Shown piece by piece: positions 1-5,852 of a DNA stretch of 5,908 nt. Origin of the DNA: Minisyncoccota bacterium. Its GTDB lineage: Bacteria; Patescibacteriota; Minisyncoccia; UBA6257; HR35. The DNA lies in assembly GCA_028276315.1 (NCBI GenBank), contig JAPYWP010000041.1, forward strand, positions 1 to 5,908, given 5' to 3'. Within the stretch, counting starts at the first letter, position 1; every line of letters begins with the position of its first letter. The notes under the pieces are model-generated. The model was given only the letters and a program-made list of their open reading frames with translations. It was not told the DNA's origin and searched no databases. The position numbers were made by a program, and so were the translations under genes.

Positions 1-17
1 TTTTCGGATACAATCAT
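1..17 (-). CDS. Start of a further operon gene (5' end only)
   Basis: An ATG at 17-15 overlaps the TGA stop (16-14) of the glycosyltransferase gene in an ATGA arrangement, the same junction used twice elsewhere in this operon. The frame stays open to the window edge and encodes M-I-V-S-E followed by a partial codon. No Shine-Dalgarno sequence precedes it (the upstream bases are T/A-rich), so translation would rely on coupling to the gene before it. Six residues are too few to name a product. The main support is the ATGA junction; a chance ATG at this place cannot be excluded. Confidence 0.4.
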
Positions 18-958
18 GTTTTATTATTAAAAAATCTGACCCATTCTTTATAAAATCTTTTTGTCTCATTGGGTAAAAATTTTTCAAATTGATTTAAATT
101 TTTTATTAAATCAAAAGTATATTTGTATCCCAATAATTCTTTCTCTAAATCTTTAGCTAAATTATGTATGTTTCTTTTTTGGTATACAGATGGCTTATTA
201 TATATCACACTTCTAGGAAAATATTTTTGTAAAATATAACTTCCCCATATGTCATCCATTCTGCCTATGCCTGGTAAACATGCATAATAAGGTATAACTT
301 CTCTAGATAAAAATGTATTCTGAGAATTAAACGGAGATATTTTATTTGAGGTAAAAGGTTTTTTAATATTTTTAAATTTCACTTCCGGCCTATATACTAT
401 CCTAGCTATAGCATCAATATCGGGGTCACCATCCCATAAATCAGCCTGGATTAAAACTTTAATTTTAACCTTTCCTTTATATCTTACTTTATTTTTTTTA
501 TCCAATAATTGAATAGGGAATCCTCTATGCCATAAATAATTATACTCTGTTGTGACAGACAGGGGATCAAAAACAGGATTAGAAGTAGTATAAAAATCAA
601 CATAAATCTCTTTATTTACATACACCTCTTTGCCCCAAAAATCATAAGGAATATTATCGTCGTCAACTGTTGCTATTATTTCCGCTCCTAAATTATAAGC
701 CTCTAAAAAACCGATATTTCTTCTTTGAATGCAATTCCACCCTATTAAGTCACTAATTTTCTTATATTTTTTTTCTTGATATTCTGGACCTAAATATTGA
801 AAATTATTAAATTCTTTTTCTAACTTTTTATATTCTTTATGAGGAGTTTTTAAATCGCCAACCACTATTAAATACCAATCTTTAAATAATAAATATTTCA
901 TTATAGCCAAAGTGGGTTTATTAATTGTGGTAGTAATAATAAATTTTTTATAATTCAT
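14..958 (-). CDS. STELLO/DUF288-family glycosyltransferase
   Basis: A 314-residue putative cytoplasmic glycosyltransferase with no signal peptide or membrane helix. It has a GT-A-like layout: a beta-strand start (KKFIITTTI, residues 4-12), a QRRNIGFLEAYNLGAE segment (78-93) and a DDD metal/nucleotide-sugar motif at 99-101 (ATVDDDNIP). Further on are YLWHRGFPI (141-149), DGDPDIDAI (176-184), PFNSQNTF (209-216) and GRMDDIWGSYI (232-242). From memory, the DGDPD-DA, QNT and DIW blocks are typical of the STELLO family (Pfam DUF288), while the W-RG-P and R-DD-W blocks recall plant reversibly glycosylated polypeptides (GT75, UDP-arabinopyranose mutase). Donor and acceptor are unknown. Its ATG overlaps the preceding FkbM gene's TGA in ATGA with no Shine-Dalgarno sequence, so translation is probably coupled. 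The context suggests transfer to a cell-surface glycan; a mutase-like role is an alternative. Confidence 0.82.
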   Translation of the reverse strand: MNYKKFIITTTINKPTLAIMKYLLFKDWYLIVVGDLKTPHKEYKKLEKEFNNFQYLGPEYQEKKYKKISDLIGWNCIQRRNIGFLEAYNLGAEIIATVDDDNIPYDFWGKEVYVNKEIYVDFYTTSNPVFDPLSVTTEYNYLWHRGFPIQLLDKKNKVRYKGKVKIKVLIQADLWDGDPDIDAIARIVYRPEVKFKNIKKPFTSNKISPFNSQNTFLSREVIPYYACLPGIGRMDDIWGSYILQKYFPRSVIYNKPSVYQKRNIHNLAKDLEKELLGYKYTFDLIKNLNQFEKFLPNETKRFYKEWVRFFNNKT

Positions 959-1899
959 TTTTGAAAAACAAAATTGTCTAACGACCTTTCAATACAATTA
1001 TATATTTCTTCTGGTTTAATTCGAAGAAGATCGCCGTTCTCGTTTATAAAATAGGGTTTATAATTCAATTTTGTTAATAAATTAATAGATTCTTGTGAAA
1101 ATTTTATTCCATCACCTGACCAAACTTCCATAGCAATTATTGGAGAATTATTTTTGAAAAATTCATATCCCCCTTTTATTACTAAACTTTCTGCTCCTTC
1201 AACATCTAATTTGATAATTGTGGGTTTATTGTGATTTTTTATGTATTCATCTAATGTAATAGTTTTTATTAAAATTTTTCTAGATGGATTAAGTTTGTTT
1301 AAATATGATTTATCAGTAATAATAGTACTACCCCCTGTATGTTCTTTAGTATAAAATTTTGCTCCTCCCACATAAATAAAAGTTTCACCTATTTGTTCAC
1401 TTAATGCCATATTGTTTAAAAATACTTTTTTATCACCTTCTAAATTCATTCTTAAATTTTCAAAAACATCTGGGAGGGGTTCAAAAGAATTAACTTCTTT
1501 ACAAAATTCTAAAGCTAAATAAGTATAAAAACCATAATTTGCCCCAACATCATAAAAAATATCATTTTCTTTTAAATTTTTAATTAAAAATTTTGTAAGT
1601 TTTAATTCAGATGGATCAAGTAGTGCTCCCTTGCTCATAATTAAACCAAACAACTCCGAAGAATTAATAAATGATTTAATTTCTCTGCCCCAAAACAACT
1701 TAATTGTTCTATTTTTAGTAGATAACAAATCTAATTTATTTAAGAAAAACAATAAATAGATATGCCCCCCAAATAATGATCTTAATACTTTTCTTCTTAT
1801 TCCTGGCCCAACATATTTAGAGAACAATCTTAAGATATTTTTTTTCTCAATAACCAAAAGTTTCTCTAAAAATATTTTTCTTTTTAATTCTGTTTCCAT
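955..1899 (-). CDS. FkbM-family SAM-dependent methyltransferase
   Basis: A 314-residue protein with a complete FkbM methyltransferase domain at about residues 90-290. Visible motifs are the SAM-binding loop FYDVGANYGFYT (115-126), the acidic end of strand 2 with FEPLPDVFENL (139-149), NMALSEQIGE (163-172), TITLDEYI (213-220) and the family hallmark IIKLDVEGAESLVIKGG (228-244). FkbM proteins O-methylate sugars or natural products, and members are frequent in polysaccharide clusters, so methylation of a sugar hydroxyl or a glycan end is the likely role. Residues 1-90 form a basic N-terminal region without a confident transmembrane helix (IYLLFFL at 47-53 is too short). The ATG at 1899 lies 34 bases after the preceding gene and lacks a Shine-Dalgarno sequence. 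The next Met is residue 88, just before the core, so this start is favoured but the N-terminus is less certain than the domain. Confidence 0.9.
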   Translation of the reverse strand: METELKRKIFLEKLLVIEKKNILRLFSKYVGPGIRRKVLRSLFGGHIYLLFFLNKLDLLSTKNRTIKLFWGREIKSFINSSELFGLIMSKGALLDPSELKLTKFLIKNLKENDIFYDVGANYGFYTYLALEFCKEVNSFEPLPDVFENLRMNLEGDKKVFLNNMALSEQIGETFIYVGGAKFYTKEHTGGSTIITDKSYLNKLNPSRKILIKTITLDEYIKNHNKPTIIKLDVEGAESLVIKGGYEFFKNNSPIIAMEVWSGDGIKFSQESINLLTKLNYKPYFINENGDLLRIKPEEIYNCIERSLDNFVFQK

Positions 1900-1933
1900 A
1901 GATAAAATTTTAAATCTTTACTATTCAACCTTT

Positions 1934-2845
1934 CTAAAATTTTGTTCTTATCTTTATACAAAAAATAATTGGAATATTCCCCACATAACTTGCAAAAGAG
2001 GAAAAACTACTTTTACATCCTAAGATTATATCACATTCAGAAAGTAAAAACAAATCTACAACCATATTTCTTTTTTCATAGAAAACATTAAGTCCCTCAA
2101 ATTTTTTAATATCTAATTCTTTAGCATTTGAGGTAATTAAAATTGCGGTTTTATTAATATTCAGGTTTTTTTCTTTAATTATTTTTTTAATTAAATCTGT
2201 GATGTATTCTAAATCTTTATTTTCAACATACCAAAAAAATTCTGGATCATAAAAATCTCCATCCCCGGGCTCTTTAAATCTTAAATGCAAGCCGATTATA
2301 TAATCGAAGTTTTTTCTTATTTCTTGAATATAATTTTTAATTTGAAATTCTAGATCTTTTCTTGGTTTAAAAATTTCTTTAATTTTTTCTCGATGTTTTT
2401 CCAAATAAGAATATGCAAAAAAATTCCAATCTAATGTAAAAATTAAATTAAAGTTTGGATCATTTTCAATTTTTTTAATTATTTCATCTTTTTTAAAATC
2501 ATTATCTAAAATATATTGTTTTTGGGAAGAATCAATAATATTTTTCTTATAAAAAAATTTTATCGGAAAAGTAACTAAAGTCTTATAAATAATTCTGTAA
2601 ATTTTTCTAAATAATCTAAATAAATTTTTGTTTTTAAAAACAAAAGTTGGAAATGTTTTGTAAAAAATAAACTTTATAAATTTATTTTTAGAAAAAGGGG
2701 CATCAAAAAATTTTGAATATTGATAAAAACACCATATATCAATATCATAATTTTTTTCTAAAGAATACGCCAATAAATGAGAAAGAAGCCAAAGCTGATT
2801 TGCTAATTGTCCTTCGTTATGCTGTAAAACAATTATTTTTTTCAT
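1934..2845 (-). CDS. GT11-like (alpha-1,2-fucosyltransferase-like) glycosyltransferase
   Basis: A 303-residue protein with the layout of GT11-type GDP-L-fucose-dependent enzymes. The N-terminus EGQLANQLWLLSHLLAYS (11-28) corresponds to the GLGNQL motif. IIGLHLRFKEPGDGDF (183-198) corresponds to the H-x-R GDP-binding motif (His187, Arg189). ILITSNAKEL (235-244) matches the Rossmann strand, and VVDLFLLSECDIILGCKSSF (262-281), followed by SSFASYVGNIPII, matches the C-terminal donor-binding block. The N-terminal motif at the very start of the frame supports this ATG, although no Shine-Dalgarno sequence precedes it. Residues 51-102 are unusually rich in Lys, Phe, Tyr and Ile, and may be a peripheral membrane-binding segment. 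No GDP-fucose synthesis gene is visible here, but a GDP-mannose 3,5-epimerase is, so the donor could be GDP-L-galactose (inference). It ends in TAG. Confidence 0.78.
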   Translation of the reverse strand: MKKIIVLQHNEGQLANQLWLLSHLLAYSLEKNYDIDIWCFYQYSKFFDAPFSKNKFIKFIFYKTFPTFVFKNKNLFRLFRKIYRIIYKTLVTFPIKFFYKKNIIDSSQKQYILDNDFKKDEIIKKIENDPNFNLIFTLDWNFFAYSYLEKHREKIKEIFKPRKDLEFQIKNYIQEIRKNFDYIIGLHLRFKEPGDGDFYDPEFFWYVENKDLEYITDLIKKIIKEKNLNINKTAILITSNAKELDIKKFEGLNVFYEKRNMVVDLFLLSECDIILGCKSSFSSFASYVGNIPIIFCIKIRTKF

Positions 2846-2881
2846 AGAGCGGTAATTGTCGTATAATCAAAATTGATAATT

Positions 2882-3511
2882 TTAATATATTTTTATAATA
2901 TCTAAATTTTCAAATACTTCTAATTTTAAATTTGGTCTTAATTTTTCAGTCAATGATTTAATATCTTCTATTTCAGGCCAATTGTTTTCTTTATTAAACA
3001 ATCTAGCATCATCAATCAATATCACGCTTCCACCAACCCACCAATTTAATATTGTTTGCAATTCATCTAATATTAGATTTTCTTTTTCACCTTTTGCTGT
3101 AATTCCTCCTGAATAATGAGCATCCAACCAAAATAAAGTTGGTTTTTTAATATCTTCTAAAATTTTTGGCAAAATTTTGGCACTATCGCCTTGTAAAATA
3201 TGAATATGTTTGTACTTTTTAAAAATATTTTTAGCTCTTTGGGCTAACTTTTCATCTAATTCAATAGAATAAATTTCTTGAAAAGAATATCTTAAGGCAC
3301 TTACTGTATCGCCTAAATATGTTCCAGTTTCAATGAATACCGGGGTTTTATTTTCTTTAGCAATTTGAAGAATAAATAATCTTTTATTATGAGACGCAGA
3401 AGGAGACATTTCGGGAGGTAAAAATTTTCTTAAATAAATAAACTGAAATTTTAAAATTATAGGGTATAAAGGGGTTTTCTTAATAAATTGTTTAATTTGT
3501 TTCAATACCAT
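2882..3511 (-). CDS. Class I SAM-dependent methyltransferase-like protein
   Basis: A 209-residue protein with a Rossmann methyltransferase core at about residues 55-170. Motif I is FIETGTYLGDTV (59-70), the acidic end of strand 2 is YSIELDE (81-87), the third nucleotide-contacting block is GDSAKILP (108-115), then LFWLDAHYSGG (126-136) and VILIDDAR (163-170). The Asp130-x-His132 pair and Asp167/Asp168 could hold a metal ion or catalytic base, as in TylF/CmcI-type O-methyltransferases, but that assignment is inference. The N-terminal 33 residues are basic and aromatic (KQIKQFIKK, then FQFIYLRKFLPP) and may attach to the membrane. The ATG lies 3 bases after the dehydrogenase stop and has the best Shine-Dalgarno sequence in the window, which settles the start. 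It is distinct from the FkbM gene two genes downstream. Its likely role is modifying a sugar in the same glycan; the substrate is unknown. Confidence 0.8.
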   Translation of the reverse strand: MVLKQIKQFIKKTPLYPIILKFQFIYLRKFLPPEMSPSASHNKRLFILQIAKENKTPVFIETGTYLGDTVSALRYSFQEIYSIELDEKLAQRAKNIFKKYKHIHILQGDSAKILPKILEDIKKPTLFWLDAHYSGGITAKGEKENLILDELQTILNWWVGGSVILIDDARLFNKENNWPEIEDIKSLTEKLRPNLKLEVFENLDIIKIY

Positions 3512-3514
3512 TCT

Positions 3515-4783
3515 TCACATCCTCCATAAATCAATTACAATTTTATTCTTTAATTTTTTAACCTTTTTAAATTCTTCATAAGGAAGCATTAAAATGATTA
3601 ATTTATTTTGAGTTGCCTCATTCAAATTTTTAGCATAATTTAATTTATTTCCAAAAACTTTTCTTGTTTCTTCAATAGCTAAATTGATTGGATCATAAGC
3701 AGTGATTTTTAAATTTTTATTTTTTAAAAGTTCATCAATTAATTTTATTGAAGCTGATTCTTCAATAACATAGGTTTTTATTTTATAAGCCAAACCTAAA
3801 ATTGACAAAGAATTTATTTTGTTTTCTTTTATAATTTTTAAAATTTTTTCTTTTTGAAATTTTGTTTGAAATTCATTGATTTTATGAGCTGAAATAGGAA
3901 TTAAAGCATCAATTTTAGCTTTAGTTTTAGCAAAATGACTAAAAGCTCTATTATCTCTTGGAAAACAAGTACCTCCGTAAGCAGGACCGTATTTTAAATA
4001 ATATTTTCCAATTCTTTTATCAGCTCCCATAGCAGAAGTTATTTTATCAATTTCTGCTCCAGGAATTCTTTCACAAATATTTCCAAGCATATTAGCAAAA
4101 CTAATTTTAGTAGTGATATAAGAATTAATAGCAATTTTTGTGATTTCAGCACTAACAATAGACATTCTTGCAATATAAGGTTTATTTATACAAACTTTTT
4201 TCCAAATATTCTCAATAATATCCCCAGCTGTTTTATTATTTTCTCCAATTAAAACTAAATCTGGTTCTAAAATTCCTTTAATAATATCGCCAATAGCAAT
4301 AAATGTTCGATTATAAATAACTGTAAAATCTTTATTAAGTTTTTTTGAAGAATTTTTTTCTATAAAAGGAATTATTTCTTTTTGAATAGATATAGGGCTA
4401 ACAGTTGATGTAATAGTAAAGATTTTAAATTTTTTATTGTTTTTTAATTCTTCAACTAATGGTTTTATTGCTCTTTTTATATATTCATTAGAAAAACTTC
4501 CATCTTTTTTTGACGGAGTTGGAACAATAACAAAGAAAATATCCGAAAAATCAAAAATTTCTTTGGGATTGGTTGTTGCTTTTAATTTATTTTTAGATTT
4601 TTTTATTAGCTCGTCAAAATTCGGTTCTAAAAATGGAGCCTTATGGTTATTTATATCATTAATAATCTTTTGATTGATATCTAAACCTAAAACATTAAAT
4701 CCTCTATATGCAAAACAGGCAGCAAAACAACTTCCTAATTTTCCAAGCCCTATAACAGAAATATTTTTATTATTTATTTTCAT
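3515..4783 (-). CDS. Nucleotide-sugar dehydrogenase, UDP-glucose/GDP-mannose dehydrogenase family
   Basis: A 422-residue enzyme of the family that oxidises a nucleotide hexose at C6 to the uronic acid in two NAD+-dependent steps; the length is normal. The N-terminal NAD domain has GLGKLG (12-17), aspartate 35 after strand 2, and VPTPSKKDGSF (87-97). The central domain has STVSP (126-130), EITKIAINSYITTKISF (213-229; Lys216, Asn220) and the nucleophile motif YGGTCFPRD (269-277; Cys273, Asp277). The C-terminal domain has LGLAYKIKT (329-337) and AYDPI (362-366). Oddity: the usual NPEF-like block reads NRTFIAIG (158-165), with Thr160 where the catalytic Glu is expected. The C-terminal EES block (341-343) replaces the common T-D-D-x-R pattern, suggesting a divergent subfamily. 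Its ATG overlaps the epimerase stop in ATGA and has a good Shine-Dalgarno sequence. Substrate (UDP-Glc, UDP-HexNAc, or a GDP sugar from the epimerase) cannot be read from sequence, so no symbol is given. Confidence 0.88.
   Translation of the reverse strand: MKINNKNISVIGLGKLGSCFAACFAYRGFNVLGLDINQKIINDINNHKAPFLEPNFDELIKKSKNKLKATTNPKEIFDFSDIFFVIVPTPSKKDGSFSNEYIKRAIKPLVEELKNNKKFKIFTITSTVSPISIQKEIIPFIEKNSSKKLNKDFTVIYNRTFIAIGDIIKGILEPDLVLIGENNKTAGDIIENIWKKVCINKPYIARMSIVSAEITKIAINSYITTKISFANMLGNICERIPGAEIDKITSAMGADKRIGKYYLKYGPAYGGTCFPRDNRAFSHFAKTKAKIDALIPISAHKINEFQTKFQKEKILKIIKENKINSLSILGLAYKIKTYVIEESASIKLIDELLKNKNLKITAYDPINLAIEETRKVFGNKLNYAKNLNEATQNKLIILMLPYEEFKKVKKLKNKIVIDLWRM
3521..3525 (-). promoter_or_regulatory. 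Strong Shine-Dalgarno site for the small methyltransferase
   Basis: Reading on the minus strand, GGAGG at 3525-3521 is followed by 9 bases and the ATG at 3511. The site lies inside the last Trp-Arg-Met codons of the dehydrogenase gene. A second ATG directly after GGAGGA is in frame with the real start but is followed at once by the dehydrogenase TGA, so it cannot be used for this gene. Confidence 0.8.
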
Positions 4784-5757
4784 ATCCTTCCTTGTTTTTT
4801 GAGCTCAGATTCAATCCAATGATAAGTTTTTTCAATACCAACTCTTAGTGGTGTTTTTGGTTCCCAGTCAATTTTTTGACGAACTAAAGTTAAATCTGCA
4901 TTTCTGCCGCGAACTCCTGTTGGTCCTGGGATATGTTTTAAATTTAATTTTTTTCCAGCAATTTCCATAATCATTTTAGCTAAATTGTTAATTGAAATTA
5001 ACTCTTCTGAGCCTAAATTAAGTGGTCCTAAAAAGTCTGAATCCATAAATTTTCTTACTCCTTCTAAAGCATCATCAATATAAAGAAAGCTTCTTGTTTG
5101 TTCTCCATCTCCCCAAATTTCAATTTCTCCTCCATCTTTTGCTAAAGCTATTTTTCGACAAAGTGCTGCTGGTGCTTTTTCTCTTCCTCCTTCATAAGTT
5201 CCTTCAGGACCATAAACATTATGGAATCTTGCAACTCTTACATTAATTTCATAATTACGATGAAAAGCAAAGTACATTCTTTCAGAAAATAATTTTTCCC
5301 AACCATATTCAGAATCAGGTTGAGCTGGATAAGCATCCTCTTCTTTTAAACCAGGATTATTTGGATCAGTTTGACGATATTCTGGATAGACACAAGCTGA
5401 AGAGCTATAAAATACTTTACCTTTAAATTTTTTTTCTTTTAAATAATAAAGACAATTTAGATTTATTAGAGCGGAATTATGCATAATATCAGCATCATTT
5501 TCTCCGGTAAAAACAAATCCTGCTCCACCCATATCAGCTGCTAATTGATAAATTTCATCAAATTCTTGATCTAAAATTTTTTGCCAGACTTCAGGGTCGC
5601 GTAAATCTCCAATTACAAAATCATCAGCTTCATCTTTTGGTGAAAATTCTGGATATTTTAAATCAACGCCCCTTACCCAAAAACCTAATTTTTTTAAATA
5701 TCTTACTAAATGATGACCAATAAATCCTCCTGCTCCTAAAACTAATGCTTTTTTCAT
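4780..5757 (-). CDS. gme: GDP-D-mannose 3,5-epimerase
   Basis: A 325-residue extended short-chain dehydrogenase/reductase that should convert GDP-D-mannose to GDP-L-galactose, with GDP-L-gulose as a side or main product, using bound NAD. Seen directly: GAGGFIG nucleotide-binding loop (8-14), VIGDLRD (48-54), LAADMGGAGF (72-81), SSSACVYPE (118-126), YGWEK (151-155), ARFHNVYGPEGT (176-187), GGREKAPAALCRK (190-202), WGDGEQTRSF (215-224) and HIPGPTGVRGRN (275-286). As I recall the plant enzyme, its Cys145, Tyr174, Lys178, Lys217 and Arg306 fall at Cys122, Tyr151, Lys155, Lys194 and Arg283 here, a constant offset of 23. The long shared blocks make this call stronger than a generic sugar epimerase. 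The ATG gives the expected MKKALVLGAGG start but has no Shine-Dalgarno sequence. It is the first complete gene after a predicted promoter and the least AT-rich in the window. It supplies donor sugar to the downstream glycosyltransferases. Confidence 0.92.
   Translation of the reverse strand: MKKALVLGAGGFIGHHLVRYLKKLGFWVRGVDLKYPEFSPKDEADDFVIGDLRDPEVWQKILDQEFDEIYQLAADMGGAGFVFTGENDADIMHNSALINLNCLYYLKEKKFKGKVFYSSSACVYPEYRQTDPNNPGLKEEDAYPAQPDSEYGWEKLFSERMYFAFHRNYEINVRVARFHNVYGPEGTYEGGREKAPAALCRKIALAKDGGEIEIWGDGEQTRSFLYIDDALEGVRKFMDSDFLGPLNLGSEELISINNLAKMIMEIAGKKLNLKHIPGPTGVRGRNADLTLVRQKIDWEPKTPLRVGIEKTYHWIESELKKQGRI
4786..4793 (-). promoter_or_regulatory. Shine-Dalgarno site for the dehydrogenase
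   Basis: On the minus strand AAGGAAGG (4793-4786) precedes the ATG at 4783; its AAGGA core leaves 5 bases to the start. The motif is encoded within the last Gln-Gly-Arg-Ile codons of the epimerase, so ribosome binding and ATGA coupling act together at this junction. Confidence 0.7.
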
Positions 5758-5790
5758 AATTATATGTTAAATTAAATTTAATTAATTTAT

Positions 5791-5818
5791 ATTTTAACCC
5801 AAGAATTTTGAAAGTCAA
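5791..5818 (-). promoter_or_regulatory. Predicted sigma-70-type promoter of the epimerase operon
   Basis: On the minus strand a -35 box TTGACT (5818-5813; five of six matches to consensus) and a -10 box TAAAAT (5796-5791; five of six) are separated by 16 bases. Transcription would begin near 5784, giving a leader of roughly 27 bases before the ATG at 5757. The 31 bases at 5767-5797 contain no G or C, which favours melting, and the A/T tract just upstream of the -35 box could act as an UP element. Such boxes arise by chance in AT-rich DNA, but both are strong and lie in the only sizeable intergenic gap. The remaining bases of the 95-bp spacer (5758-5852) hold no gene or operator I can recognise. 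Confidence 0.6.
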
Positions 5819-5852
5819 GTTTAAAAAATCTCGTCATAAATTAATAAAAATT

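Noticed and set aside
1900..1933. GAAAGG in the gap before the FkbM gene as a ribosome binding site
   Set aside because: It lies about 28 bases before the ATG, far beyond a working spacing, and no other start codon in frame fits it.
2866..2877. Inverted repeat ATCAA/TTGAT between the small methyltransferase and the GT11-like gene
   Set aside because: Five pairs at most with a 2-base loop and no T tract; too weak for a terminator or operator call.
4437..4673. A plus-strand open frame of 78 codons
   Set aside because: It lies wholly inside the well-supported dehydrogenase gene on the opposite strand, has no ribosome binding site or recognisable domain, and is a shadow frame.
5759..5764. A perfect TATAAT on the minus strand just before the epimerase ATG
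   Set aside because: Transcription from it would start inside the coding region, and no -35 box lies at a proper distance (the site reads AATTAA). The upstream TTGACT/TAAAAT pair is better placed.
5787..5837. A 16-codon frame beginning ATG ACG AGA and ending TAA in the spacer, a possible leader peptide
   Set aside because: It has no Shine-Dalgarno sequence and overlaps the predicted -35 and -10 boxes, so it would not be on the operon transcript; no regulatory codon pattern is seen.
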